Source: Candidatus Nanoarchaeia archaeon (GTDB lineage Archaea; Nanobdellota; Nanobdellia; Woesearchaeales; SKIA01). Taken from it: a DNA stretch of 64,000 nucleotides. Each line of letters begins with the position of its first letter. The first letter of the stretch is position 1. The stretch spans positions 1 to 64,000 of the forward strand of contig JANQNG010000029.1 of the NCBI GenBank assembly GCA_028279685.1. The letters are read 5' to 3'. Below, one piece after another: positions 7,933 through 15,869 of the stretch. Below the pieces are notes generated by a model. It was given only the letters and a program-made list of their open reading frames with translations, ran no database searches and was not told the DNA's origin. A program made the translations under genes and the position numbers.

Positions 7933-8249
7933 TTTTTTCCTTCAGAGATCTCGATTGTCTCTCTTGGAAAATTGAGCTTCACGAGTTCTTCTTTGATGGT
8001 CTTCAGGTGGTTGCCTTGGAGTTCAATTGCATTTCTCTTGTATGCTCCTCCGCAAGCAAACTTGTTCTTCAGCTTTTTCGTGATGTCTTTAACATCGACT
8101 TCTGCAGGATTAATACCTTCAATCACTGTGTATTCCTTGCCAAACTTCTTTTTGATGATCGACACGGTAATATTCTGTCCTTCTTTTGCGATATTATCCC
8201 ACACGCCCAGCTCTTTGGGCAGGCCTGTGATGGGGTCTATTTCGACCAT
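7929..8249 (-). CDS. Translation initiation factor eIF1/SUI1 family
   Basis: SUI1-family proteins check start-codon selection on the small subunit. DPITGLPKEL at the N-terminus, ITVSIIKKKFGKEYTVIEGI and the basic KLKNKFACGGAYK loop followed by IELQGNH are diagnostic. 106 residues is the normal size. The gene overlaps both neighbours (Rnp1 by 4 nt, uL29 by 1 nt) and is commonly found at this point of archaeal operons. Confidence 0.93.
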   Translation of the reverse strand: MVEIDPITGLPKELGVWDNIAKEGQNITVSIIKKKFGKEYTVIEGINPAEVDVKDITKKLKNKFACGGAYKRNAIELQGNHLKTIKEELVKLNFPRETIEISEGKK

Positions 8250-8473
8250 TACTTGTTCCGCACCTCCATGGGTTTTTTTATCTTGACGGCTTGCTGCCGT
8301 TCGAATGTCTTAATTTTTGCAATAACTTTTTTATATTGTGATATTTGTTTGGGATTCTTGATTGCTGTGCCTGTTGAGACTTGCGAATAGAGTTTAATAA
8401 GTTCCATCTTCGTATCCTTCATGAGCTTATCAAGTTCCTCCTTTGATTTGCCCTTAATTTCCTTATACTTCAT
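8249..8473 (-). CDS. rpl29: Large subunit ribosomal protein uL29
   Basis: uL29 is a small two-helix protein near the exit tunnel where SRP docks. SKEELDKLMKDTKMELIKLY and PKQISQYKKVIAKIKT match the family. It is slightly longer (74 residues) than usual because of a basic C-terminus. It overlaps uS3 by 4 nt and eIF1 by 1 nt. Confidence 0.93.
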   Translation of the reverse strand: MKYKEIKGKSKEELDKLMKDTKMELIKLYSQVSTGTAIKNPKQISQYKKVIAKIKTFERQQAVKIKKPMEVRNK

Positions 8474-9366
8474 TCTTCTGCCTCTTTCTTGTCTTCATCT
8501 TCAACAACGACTTCTTTTATTTCTTCTGAAGATTCTTTCGGTTTCTTCTCTTTATGCTTCTCTTCAGTTTTTTCTTCCTTAATTTCTTCTTTCTTCTCCT
8601 TAGCATGTTTCTCTTCTTTTTTATCTTCCTTTTTCTTTGCTGCTTTCTTGGTTTTCTTCGCTTTCTTAGCTACCTTCTTCCTTGGTTTCTTCTCCTCTTT
8701 TTTTTCTTCATGCTCCGTAATCTCTTCAACATCTTCCTCTTCTACTTCTACAGTAGCAGGCTTGGATTCTTTTATCAAATCAACTTTATCAGGTAACACG
8801 GTCGTCTGAGGCATGATCTTCACTTGTACACCAACTGATCCTATCTTAAGATTCGCCACTTTGATCGCTGTGTGCACCCCTTCTACCGCAACATCACCGC
8901 ACTTCTTCAAATATCCTTGATAGAAACGCCATCGCTTTGCTCTCGAACCAGGAATTCTTCCAGTAATAAGTATTTCAACACCTAACGCGCCAGCATCCAT
9001 CACATCCTGCAAAGCTCTATGCCCTATGCCCTTGAATTTTGCTGTGCCAAAGCGTTCTAGTGAATTGATAATTCTCTCTGCAACAATATTCGCATCGAGA
9101 TTAACATTCTCTACTTCGTTAAGTTTAATTTGTGGGTTCTCAAGATCAAATCTTTTCTTGAGATCCTCTGTTAATGTAGTGATGGTCTTCCCTCCTCTTC
9201 CAACAACAAGGCCTGGTCTTGATGCATGCACTACTATCTTGTCACCAAGAGGAGTTTTCTGGAGTTTTGTCTTGCTATGTCCTACTCTTGTCAGCATACT
9301 CGATACATATTGCTGTACTTGGAACTCCTTCACTTTCTGTGCTACGAATTTTCTTTCGATGACCAT
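8470..9366 (-). CDS. rps3: Small subunit ribosomal protein uS3 with charged tail
   Basis: uS3 lines the mRNA entry channel. The KH domain (HASRPGLVVGRGGKTITTL, GXXG-type loop) spans about residues 48-100, and the C-terminal uS3 domain has GVEILITGRIPGSRAKRWRF and GVQVKIMP. From about residue 200 to 298 there is a Lys/Glu repetitive tail, some 90 residues beyond the normal archaeal end. It starts directly after uL22. Confidence 0.95.
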   Translation of the reverse strand: MVIERKFVAQKVKEFQVQQYVSSMLTRVGHSKTKLQKTPLGDKIVVHASRPGLVVGRGGKTITTLTEDLKKRFDLENPQIKLNEVENVNLDANIVAERIINSLERFGTAKFKGIGHRALQDVMDAGALGVEILITGRIPGSRAKRWRFYQGYLKKCGDVAVEGVHTAIKVANLKIGSVGVQVKIMPQTTVLPDKVDLIKESKPATVEVEEEDVEEITEHEEKKEEKKPRKKVAKKAKKTKKAAKKKEDKKEEKHAKEKKEEIKEEKTEEKHKEKKPKESSEEIKEVVVEDEDKKEAEE

Positions 9367-10011
9367 TTACTGTTTCTCCTCCTTCTTTTGGGATTGTTGT
9401 TTCGGTTTTGTTGATGGTGATGTTGCCGCAGGATTTACTGCTTTCTTTTTCGGCGTCTCTTTCTTGACTTCTCCTTTTGGCTTCTCCTTTTTCACTTTGG
9501 ATTTTGGCTCTTCCTCTTTTGGTGTTTCTTTTTTCACTTCTGTTTTAGGCACCTCTTTCTTAACAGCAGATTTCTTCTTTTCTGACTCAAGAAGCACTAC
9601 TTCAATATGCGTTCTCTTCATCTGTCTTCTACGCTGTCTGCCGTAATGCCATTGCTGTGATGCAAGGTGCGCACAAATATGCTTCAGTTTCAACTGATCA
9701 CCAAGTCCTTTGTTCTTCGCATTGGCTTCCGCGGCCTTCACGATCTGCTTGATCGCAGTACATGCCTTGATGCAGTACCTACCCGAGCCAATGCCTGATT
9801 TATGGCCTAAGCCATTTGTGAATCGCGTAAAAGGAATAGCTCTTTTCAGTGCAATAGCATCATCGAGTATGCTGTACACTCGCGAAATCATCTTTCCTCT
9901 GATGTGCTTACATATCTCCTGACTCTGTTTGAATGAGATACTCAGATCAGTACCTTTAGCTCTGGCCATCGTATCAGTTACAAAATCCTGGAATGCGTAT
10001 TTGCTTCTCAT
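9367..10011 (-). CDS. rpl22: Large subunit ribosomal protein uL22 with charged tail
   Basis: uL22 forms part of the peptide exit tunnel. ISFKQSQEICKHIRGKMISR, AIPFTRFTNGLGHKSGIGSG, the YCIKACTAIKQIVKAAEANA helix and QRRRQMKRTHIEVVL mark the core. The last 65 or so residues are Lys/Glu/Pro repeats not seen in most homologues. Overlaps uS19 by 4 nt. Confidence 0.94.
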   Translation of the reverse strand: MRSKYAFQDFVTDTMARAKGTDLSISFKQSQEICKHIRGKMISRVYSILDDAIALKRAIPFTRFTNGLGHKSGIGSGRYCIKACTAIKQIVKAAEANAKNKGLGDQLKLKHICAHLASQQWHYGRQRRRQMKRTHIEVVLLESEKKKSAVKKEVPKTEVKKETPKEEEPKSKVKKEKPKGEVKKETPKKKAVNPAATSPSTKPKQQSQKKEEKQ

Positions 10012-10388
10012 CGTACACTCACAGCTTTACTGCTTTTTGATCCTCCTACACCTATACTTGAATGTTTTGCCATCTTCCTTGACAGCGCAAACTCCCCAAG
10101 GATATGGCCTACCATCTCTGGCTGAATAATAATATCCTCAAATCCATTACCTTTGTGAACACTAATAGTTTTCCCCACCATATTTGGCAAGACAATCATC
10201 TCCCTGCAATGTGTTTTGATTTTTGAACGCTTCTCAAGCTTCTTCAGGAATATCTTCTCTTGTTGAGTAAATCCTCTCTTAATTTTCCTACGTTGGCTTG
10301 ACGGAAGGAGCTCAGCAAACTCTGTTATTGACATTTCTTTGAGCTCTTCAACAGTTCGTCCATGAAACATAAATTCTTTTTTTGCCAT
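10008..10388 (-). CDS. rps19: Small subunit ribosomal protein uS19
   Basis: uS19 is a 30S head protein near the A-site finger. FMFHGRTVEELKEM at the N-terminus is the archaeal form; REMIVLPNMVGKTISVHKGN and HILGEFALSRKMAKHSSIGV are the conserved core. 126 residues is normal for archaea. It lies between uL2 and uL22 as expected. Confidence 0.95.
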   Translation of the reverse strand: MAKKEFMFHGRTVEELKEMSITEFAELLPSSQRRKIKRGFTQQEKIFLKKLEKRSKIKTHCREMIVLPNMVGKTISVHKGNGFEDIIIQPEMVGHILGEFALSRKMAKHSSIGVGGSKSSKAVSVR

Positions 10389-10390
10389 GA

Positions 10391-11104
10391 TTACTTCCTC
10401 TTTCCTCTCTGCCTACCTGTAGATCGAGGCCTGATCATACCTGCCTTTCTTCCAGGAGGAGCATTTCTCGGAGAGGGTTTTGCTTTTGACTTTCGCGATG
10501 AACGCTTATTGCCGAACGGATGATCGACCGCATTCATTGCCGAACCTGATACTTTCGGATAAAGATGATTTCTTGCCTTGTGCTTAAAGTACGCAATACC
10601 TGCCTTGAGAAGAGGCTTATCAACTCTACCTCCTCCTGCGACTTGGCCTATTGTTGCACGGCAATTGCCATGGAAGCTTTTCTTCTTCTTTGAAGGAAGC
10701 TGCACCACTATTTCTTTCTGTGATTTCGAGACAACTTTGCCAAAAGTTCCTGAACTTCTGATAAATTTACCACCATCTCCTGGCTTCGCTTCAATATTAA
10801 ACACCATTGTTCCTTCAGGAATACTATTCAAAGGCATCACAGATCCTATCTTGAGCTCCGCGTCTTTGCTGATTTCAACGAGATCTCCCGATTGCATCCC
10901 TTCAGCAGCAATCATTAAAGATTTCGTAGCATCTTCATGCTCTACCACAGCAAGTGGCGCAGTATGGGCCCTACAACTGATGAAATCAAGCACACGTACT
11001 TCACCATCTTCGTAAATCCTTGCTTCTCCTCTGAAATTAAAGGATGGTGCTTTATACGTCGGGGATCCTTTTCCTCTTCGTTGTGCAATGATCTGTTTAC
11101 CCAT
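10391..11104 (-). CDS. rpl2: Large subunit ribosomal protein uL2
   Basis: uL2 is required for subunit joining and peptidyl transfer. GKQIIAQRRGKGSPTYKAPS at the N-terminus, the central HTAPLAVVEHED region and the C-terminal SGSAMNAVDHPFGNKRS stretch, which includes the conserved His near the peptidyl transferase centre, identify it. Length 237 residues, normal for archaea. Confidence 0.96.
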   Translation of the reverse strand: MGKQIIAQRRGKGSPTYKAPSFNFRGEARIYEDGEVRVLDFISCRAHTAPLAVVEHEDATKSLMIAAEGMQSGDLVEISKDAELKIGSVMPLNSIPEGTMVFNIEAKPGDGGKFIRSSGTFGKVVSKSQKEIVVQLPSKKKKSFHGNCRATIGQVAGGGRVDKPLLKAGIAYFKHKARNHLYPKVSGSAMNAVDHPFGNKRSSRKSKAKPSPRNAPPGRKAGMIRPRSTGRQRGKRK

Positions 11105-11108
11105 AGTA

Positions 11109-11360
11109 TCACATTAATCCTAGTTTAGTTGCAATATCAATTGCAGGTGTATCATAACTGAATCTCACATATGCCTTCTTCTTGCCTTTCGGCGTGATCA
11201 TGATATTAATTTTTTCCACTTTAGCATCAAAAAGTGATTCTATCTCTTTTTTAATCTCTGGCCTTCTTGCTTTTCTCTCAACATGGAATACAATAACATT
11301 GCTTGCCTCCATTAGCCTAATTGATTTTTCCGTTGCTAATGGAAATTTGATGATTGTCAT
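11109..11360 (-). CDS. rpl23: Large subunit ribosomal protein uL23
   Basis: uL23 borders the exit tunnel and is an SRP docking point. FPLATEKSIRLMEASNVIVF, KKEIESLFDAKVEKINIMIT and KKAYVRFSYD form the short archaeal version (83 residues). Its ATG overlaps the uL4 stop by 4 nt. Confidence 0.95.
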   Translation of the reverse strand: MTIIKFPLATEKSIRLMEASNVIVFHVERKARRPEIKKEIESLFDAKVEKINIMITPKGKKKAYVRFSYDTPAIDIATKLGLM

Positions 11361-12289
11361 GGTGATACCTTCTTTTTAGCAGTTTTTTTCACTACTTTTT
11401 TTTCAACAGGTTTTTTCTCCTCTTTTTTTTGAGCAGGTGTCTTGACAATAATTCTGTCATTCTGCTGCGGAGCCTTATACTCTTGCGTAAACAGACCTTC
11501 TTTTGCAAGGCGTTCAATTGCTGCTTTCGTGTAGATTGTTATTCTTCCATAGTCTGCTCCTGGCGCTAAGAATTCTGCATTAAGCTTGTTGACGGAAACA
11601 ATATCGATGCCGGCAATATTATTTGCTGACTGCATCAAAGGGCATTCATGTCCTACAACGAGCAATAATCCTTTCTTCCTCTTGTATCGACGATTCCTCA
11701 TCGTAGCCTTTCCTGCTCTTATTTTTCTCTTCTCACATCTTTGCAATTCATCAGCAAACCCTAATTTTGTTAGTGCTGCTCTGGCCTCTTTGGTCTTCGT
11801 TATTGACTCAAGTTTTGCATCGACAACAAATGGATATTGTTCAGGAACTTTATGGCCTCTTTGCTCGACAAGCGATTTTATGACTGTTGCAGACATTGCT
11901 GAACGTATTGCTTTCCTGTTCTCTTTTTTATTGATTTTTAATACGAGATTCTTTTCCGCTTTAGGAGGGTGTGCTCTTCTACCACCCACTGTACCGGGAG
12001 CGAACGCACCAACCCAATTCATTCTTGTTCCTCTTCTTGAAAGGATTTTTCTCGGCACTCTTGAAATGCCCGAACCATATGATCCTCTGTATTTATGTCT
12101 TCTTCGAGAAAGTTCAGCTGAAGCTCTTTTTCCTGCTTCTGGGCTAGCACCATATTTTTGTCTCCGTATCGATTGTAATCGTAATACTGCTCGTCTGATT
12201 ATATCTGGACGGATTTTCTCAGAGAACTGTGCAGGTAATTCAATCGTTCCCATTTCCGTCTTATCTGCGCTGAGTAGTTTTAGTTTCAT
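11357..12289 (-). CDS. rpl4: Large subunit ribosomal protein uL4
   Basis: uL4 reaches into the exit tunnel. The Arg-rich loop (YGASPEAGKRASAELSRRRH, GSYGSGISRVPRKILSRRG, WVGAFAPGTVGGRRAHPPKA) is typical of archaeal/eukaryotic uL4, and the Rossmann-like part ends near residue 265. A Lys/Glu/Pro tail follows to residue 310. It directly follows uL3. Confidence 0.95.
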   Translation of the reverse strand: MKLKLLSADKTEMGTIELPAQFSEKIRPDIIRRAVLRLQSIRRQKYGASPEAGKRASAELSRRRHKYRGSYGSGISRVPRKILSRRGTRMNWVGAFAPGTVGGRRAHPPKAEKNLVLKINKKENRKAIRSAMSATVIKSLVEQRGHKVPEQYPFVVDAKLESITKTKEARAALTKLGFADELQRCEKRKIRAGKATMRNRRYKRKKGLLLVVGHECPLMQSANNIAGIDIVSVNKLNAEFLAPGADYGRITIYTKAAIERLAKEGLFTQEYKAPQQNDRIIVKTPAQKKEEKKPVEKKVVKKTAKKKVSP

Positions 12290-12290
12290 T

Positions 12291-13277
12291 TTACTTTCCT
12301 TTACCTTGTTGTGATGTTAAACTGATATATTCAATTGAAGGTGCTTCTTCTTTCTTCTTCGGATCTTTTCTGTAAGGTTGATTAAGGATGATAAACCGTT
12401 TCTTAGGTCCTATAATTGACCCTTTGAGAAGCATATAATCATTCTTTACATTCCCATAATGGAGAAATCCTCCTTTCGGATTGATTTCTTGCTCTTGAAT
12501 AGTGCTTATCTTGATAATCTGTTTGTTGTATTCCGTTCTTTGATGATAGCCCATTTGGCCAGCAAATGCCACACGATACATCATATGACCTTGTGCAACC
12601 CAACCACCTGAAATAGAACCAGGACCTCTTTTTGTTTTCTCTGATTTATGATTTCTAATACTGACGCCAAATCGTTTGACAGGACCTTGGAATCCTTTTC
12701 CTCTCGAAACACCATGCGTGTCAACAAATTGACCTTCTTTAAACACATCTGAAACTTTAATTTCAGTGTTGTTCTTGGCATACTCAATGAGATCTTTATT
12801 TGATCCTCCTAGTCTTACTTCGAATAATTCTGGTTTCTTTTTACCTATACCTGTAAGTTTGGGTTGTGTGTACACGAGAAGAGTCATATATGCGTAGTCG
12901 TCTGGGTTGAGTTTTTCGGGAGAATGAGTTTTGCCTAGGGGAATTTTACGGTCAAGCTCTTTATCAGCTTTGAGAACAATTTGGGTTTTGACCGCATAAC
13001 CGTAACCTTGTTTGATGTACCCCCTCAGACCATAGATCTTCATCGGGGGACATTCAATGACCGTTACAGGCACCATAATGTCCTTTCCTTTGGTTGAGGA
13101 GTTCTTTCGATTGTCAATCACAGAAAGATGTGTCATGCCAGCCTTATAGCCACCAAAACAAGAAGGAGTAGGATCAGTAGGAGCTACCTTATGCCGTACT
13201 CTGGCATACTGGCGCTTAGCCCGTTTTCTAGGCCATACTTGCATACTTCCGCTTCTTGGATATCTTATGTTTGGCAT
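12291..13277 (-). CDS. rpl3: Large subunit ribosomal protein uL3
   Basis: uL3 starts 50S assembly and lies near the peptidyl transferase centre. RYPRSGSMQVWPRKRAKR, FGGYKAGMTHLSVIDN, VTVIECPPMKIYGLRGY and GVSRGKGFQGPVKRFGV are diagnostic archaeal uL3 motifs. It is the first gene of the superoperon, starting about 190 nt after the inferred transcription start. Confidence 0.96.
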   Translation of the reverse strand: MPNIRYPRSGSMQVWPRKRAKRQYARVRHKVAPTDPTPSCFGGYKAGMTHLSVIDNRKNSSTKGKDIMVPVTVIECPPMKIYGLRGYIKQGYGYAVKTQIVLKADKELDRKIPLGKTHSPEKLNPDDYAYMTLLVYTQPKLTGIGKKKPELFEVRLGGSNKDLIEYAKNNTEIKVSDVFKEGQFVDTHGVSRGKGFQGPVKRFGVSIRNHKSEKTKRGPGSISGGWVAQGHMMYRVAFAGQMGYHQRTEYNKQIIKISTIQEQEINPKGGFLHYGNVKNDYMLLKGSIIGPKKRFIILNQPYRKDPKKKEEAPSIEYISLTSQQGKGK

Positions 13278-13470
13278 TGTGGTTACCTTACTATGCCTAG
13301 AGAGGACTAGCTACAAGGTTTCGGTTAATGCGAAAAGATCGCTATACCTTGCCTATTATGCGAGCGCTGGCTTGTAGAAGCGAGTATCATTCCTTAGGGA
13401 GTGTGATAATCCCACCTACGCCCTCTTCAGGCATATCCTACACATCTGAATATGATATCTATTCAAACTA
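13278..13470 (-). promoter_or_regulatory. Structured 5' leader of the ribosomal superoperon
   Basis: About 190 nt lie between the inferred transcription start and the uL3 ATG, unusually long where most genes in this window look leaderless. A 7-bp pairing connects 13371-13377 with 13311-13317 (CTACAAG/CTTGTAG). Inside it GCGA/TCGC arms at 13330-13342 form a hairpin, and the first arm could instead pair with TCGC at 13360-13363. A GGGA/TCCC stem is also present near 13401-13417. This could be an autoregulatory binding site for a ribosomal protein; I found no tRNA, SRP RNA or RNase P RNA signature. Confidence 0.4.
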
Positions 13471-13495
13471 ATGAACTGGGAGGAACAATTCTGCT

Positions 13496-13503
13496 TTTAT
13501 AAA
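13496..13503 (-). promoter_or_regulatory. TATA box of the ribosomal superoperon
   Basis: On the minus strand TTTATAAA lies about 220 nt before the uL3 ATG, the only strong TATA element in 13278-13603. Transcription would start about 25 nt downstream, near 13470. The rest of this gene-free stretch (13504-13603) is AT-rich with nothing else recognisable. Confidence 0.5.
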
Positions 13504-13603
13504 GGTTTGGGTTAGAATGACTTTGCACATAAATTATTCTTGGAGAAAAAGTTTAATAGTTTTTTTAAGATCTATAAAGAAATAAATGAGATGTTTTGGC
13601 TGA

Positions 13604-14053
13604 TTATTGTCTTTTCAAATAATCTAATACCTGACTTACATCAGAAGTTTCACTGTCTCTTTTATGTTGCTCAATTTTAGTTCGGATTTCTTTATATTTC
13701 TCTTTTAGTCGTGGATCCCCTTTTGTTTTATCATTATCCCGAATATCTAACCGGTATACCCAGTCTTGATTTATTTGATTGAATAAAACTTCGCCTTTAT
13801 ATAGATAACCTTCTAGATGAAGAGAGGAATAAAATCGTTGACGATCATTCTTCAATCCAATTTTCAGTTTTATCTCACCATGTTCTGTGTTTATAGATGC
13901 TACATAAGTAAGAGGAAACATTGATTCATCAGAAAGAGCTAATCCTGACCGATCTTCCTGAGACCAATCTGCTACATCAACTCTGTCAATCAATTTTAGA
14001 TAATCTTCAATAGAAAGCTCGGTACGATCATTCATTTTATCTTTTTCTATCAT
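13604..14053 (-). CDS. Hypothetical protein
   Basis: I do not recognise this 149-residue, soluble, charged protein. It has no signal peptide or membrane segment. The middle part looks like a beta-rich domain (alternating hydrophobic stretches such as GEIKLKIGL and YSSLHLEGYLYKGEVL), and the C-terminal third is a Lys/Glu-rich helix. It is a single gene with its own TATA-like sequence (near 14088-14097), upstream of the ribosomal promoter and transcribed toward it. Confidence 0.6.
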   Translation of the reverse strand: MIEKDKMNDRTELSIEDYLKLIDRVDVADWSQEDRSGLALSDESMFPLTYVASINTEHGEIKLKIGLKNDRQRFYSSLHLEGYLYKGEVLFNQINQDWVYRLDIRDNDKTKGDPRLKEKYKEIRTKIEQHKRDSETSDVSQVLDYLKRQ

Positions 14054-14151
14054 TCTATTTATAAGGAAAACATATCTTATATATAAATGTTACTCATTAT
14101 GACTTCTCTTCAGTAACTACGCAATTTGTTATGCCAAATCCTCTCCTTCAT

Positions 14152-14412
14152 CTAGTAAATTTTATCATGATGATCGTAATCGAGAATTAAAATTCTTTTT
14201 GTTTTTTCATTAACCTCATATGTCAGAACAAAAGATTTATCGATATGCACTCTTCTTGCTCCATGCATATCTCCTCTGAGAGGTTTAAAATGATATGGAT
14301 TTCCTGATATCTGCTCAATTTTCTTAAATATTATTTTGAGTTGTTTCGGATTCTTTTTACTCAATTTACTGAAAATCCTATCTACTTCTGGCTTAATGTC
14401 TATTGAATACAT
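14152..14412 (-). CDS. RelE-family toxin
   Basis: RelE-type toxins cleave mRNA on the ribosome. This 86-residue protein has the family layout: an N-terminal helix pair (KPEVDRIFSKLSKKNPKQLK), GNPYHFKPLRGDMHGARRVH, the strand SFVLTYEV and the end LILDYDHHDKIY, which is typical of archaeal RelE homologues. It follows its antitoxin gene by 3 nt, the classical antitoxin-first order. Confidence 0.82.
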   Translation of the reverse strand: MYSIDIKPEVDRIFSKLSKKNPKQLKIIFKKIEQISGNPYHFKPLRGDMHGARRVHIDKSFVLTYEVNEKTKRILILDYDHHDKIY

Positions 14413-14415
14413 TTT

Positions 14416-14649
14416 TTATTCTAAACCATATCTATTTCTAAGATCCCCAATACTTCCAATCTTGATAGTTTTTTGCTCTCTTATTCTATTCAATTTCTCA
14501 AGATATTCCTTTTTCGCTTCAGGTTCCTCAGAAACTACAGACTTCATAAACATTTCCACTTGTTTACTCATAGTCATTCCATGATCTTTACAAAATCTTG
14601 AAAATTTATCAAAAACTTCTTCTTGTACACTAAAAGTCTTTAGCACCAT
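14416..14649 (-). CDS. Antitoxin for the RelE toxin, RHH-like
   Basis: The N-terminus (VLKTFSVQEEVFDKFSRFCK) has the strand-helix pattern of ribbon-helix-helix DNA-binding domains, with GMTMSKQVEMFMK as the second helix. The C-terminal half (about residues 45-77) is a charged segment that would wrap the toxin. GGAGGTG precedes the ATG. Such antitoxins normally repress their own operon. Confidence 0.75.
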   Translation of the reverse strand: MVLKTFSVQEEVFDKFSRFCKDHGMTMSKQVEMFMKSVVSEEPEAKKEYLEKLNRIREQKTIKIGSIGDLRNRYGLE

Positions 14650-14662
14650 TGTAGCACCTCCA

Positions 14663-14712
14663 ATAAATAATATTATTTAATATTTAATAAAATTATTAAA
14701 TCTTATTTAAAT
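14663..14712 (-). promoter_or_regulatory. AT-rich promoter/operator of the RelE toxin-antitoxin operon
   Basis: The region before the antitoxin gene is almost pure A/T, with repeated TTTAATA/TATTTAA and ATTATTAAAT words that form overlapping inverted repeats and contain the TATA element. This fits self-repression by the RHH antitoxin. The exact operator cannot be fixed by eye. Confidence 0.35.
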
Positions 14713-14880
14713 CTTTCGATTTTCAACCCCTGCCCAAATCAAACTCCTTTCACCTTATTCAGTACGTTTAACAGGCGCCGCCGATGTTATACGCAATTGA
14801 GAAACCAGCTAAAAAAGGAAGAGGCACATTATTTTATGGTGCTACACGCTCTTTTAGGAAAAACTTATGTTCTAATCAAT

Positions 14881-15108
14881 TTATGGAGTTTTTACTAAAG
14901 ATACAATTAAGTATGGCCTTCCGTTTCTGCTATCTTTATTAGTTTTTGAAATTCTTACAAAGCCAAGATATTCTAATTCTTCACAATTATTCATAACACT
15001 TGTATAGTTTGTATTTATTTTTCTCTGCAATTTGTTAACACTTATTGTTCTTTCGGCCCTAAGAATCTGAAAAATCCTCTTTTTGATTTCTATTGGTTTT
15101 CTTTTCAT
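14881..15108 (-). CDS. Winged-helix DNA-binding protein
   Basis: A 75-residue single-domain regulator. KRRIFQILRAERTISVN-like first helices, then LQRKINTNYTSVMNNCEELE (helix-turn-helix) and YLGFVRISKTNKDSRNGRPY (wing) match the compact winged-helix proteins common in archaea. It is divergent from the small gene at 15192 and shares the 83-bp region between them, which may be its target. The ligand is unknown. Confidence 0.7.
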   Translation of the reverse strand: MKRKPIEIKKRIFQILRAERTISVNKLQRKINTNYTSVMNNCEELEYLGFVRISKTNKDSRNGRPYLIVSLVKTP

Positions 15109-15191
15109 ATTACATTATTGTAGGAAGATTTAAATATAAGTATAACTCTCAATATTGTAAGATGTTTGTTTAATCTAAAATAATTATTAAA

Positions 15192-15377
15192 ATGCCACCA
15201 AAAAAATTAATTATCAGCATAGAAGAGATTGAAGATCACAAACTAATAGATTTTGAACTAAAAGATATTACAAAAGATGAAGCAATCATAATATTTAACA
15301 GATGCTTAAATAGACTTTTACACGATTATGATTATTATGTTGAAATAATTGAAAAAGATACTGTTACTAACTCTTAA
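15192..15377 (+). CDS. Small hypothetical protein
   Basis: Sixty-one residues, acidic, with alternating strand and helix tendency (KLIISIEEIED, IDFELKDITKDEAIIIFNRC, YYVEIIEKD). No family recognised. The composition and the position opposite a regulator gene suggest a real gene, but there is no strong ribosome-binding site. Confidence 0.5.
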   Translation: MPPKKLIISIEEIEDHKLIDFELKDITKDEAIIIFNRCLNRLLHDYDYYVEIIEKDTVTNS

Positions 15378-15598
15378 ACATGGTTTACAGAGTGTAGCTC
15401 TTAATTCTTATTCTTGATGCATCGCATTCGCTCAACTGATAGAACGCTCCAGAAAAAACTCTTCGGACACAATTCCCAAACTTACGCAAGGTAAAAGAAA
15501 CTAACAGGAATTAAGTTCAATAAAATTCGAGTTCTAAAAAAAGAAAAATAGAGGTTTCGGCACCTCAGGCATACACACTTTTCTTTAGGAAAAGAAAG

Positions 15599-15628
15599 TT
15601 ATCCCAAAAAAAAGCAAGAATTATATAT
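15599..15628 (+). promoter_or_regulatory. TTATCCC element plus TATA box before the DUF378 gene
   Basis: TTATCCCAAAAAAAAGCAAG starts at 15599 and is followed about 20 nt later by a TTATATAT box, with GGAGG before the ATG further on. The same arrangement occurs before the genes at 17360, 36357 and 38964. Confidence 0.5.
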
Positions 15629-15663
15629 TCAAAGCATATATGTTATTCAAAGGAGGTAATCTT

Positions 15664-15849
15664 ATGGCAAATGTTGTAGATTTTATAGCAAAGATCTTGT
15701 TGATTGTTGGCGGATTGAATTGGGGACTATTTATTTTTGGGATAAATTTGGTCACCATAATAAGTTTTGGAGTAACAGCAATTGCAAACATAGTTTATGC
15801 ACTAGTAGCAATTGCAGCTATTGTAGAACTGATTAAGATTTTTAAATAA
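15664..15849 (+). CDS. DUF378-family small membrane protein
   Basis: The 61-residue protein is two membrane helices. KILLIVGGLNWGLFIFGINL in the first half, with the Gly-Gly-Leu-Asn-Trp-Gly signature, identifies the DUF378 family, whose function is unknown. I start at ATG 15664 because AAAGGAGGTAATC lies at the right distance; the upstream ATG at 15640 would place that site inside the gene. A TTATCCC element lies in front of its promoter. Confidence 0.85.
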   Translation: MANVVDFIAKILLIVGGLNWGLFIFGINLVTIISFGVTAIANIVYALVAIAAIVELIKIFK

Positions 15850-15869
15850 GGCTCATTGCCTCATTTTTT
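15849..15869 (+). terminator. Hairpin plus T-tract terminator
   Basis: A short AGGC/GCCT stem just at the DUF378 stop codon is followed by six T residues. It ends the plus-strand gene and overlaps the 3' end of the convergent glycosylase gene. Confidence 0.4.

Noticed and set aside
13278-13470. Possible tRNA, SRP RNA or RNase P RNA in the uL3 leader
   Set aside because: No T-loop, no SRP helix 8 or RNase P core motifs; kept only as a structured leader.
14784-14942. Plus-strand open frame of 53 codons starting MLYAIEKPAKKGRGTLFYGA
   Set aside because: The first 30 codons look protein-like, but the rest overlaps the winged-helix gene on the other strand and there is no promoter; at most a gene remnant.
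15417-15494. Plus-strand mini-frame of 26 codons with RSTDRTLQKKLFGHNSQTYA
   Set aside because: Too short to support, with no ribosome-binding site; could be the end of a lost gene.
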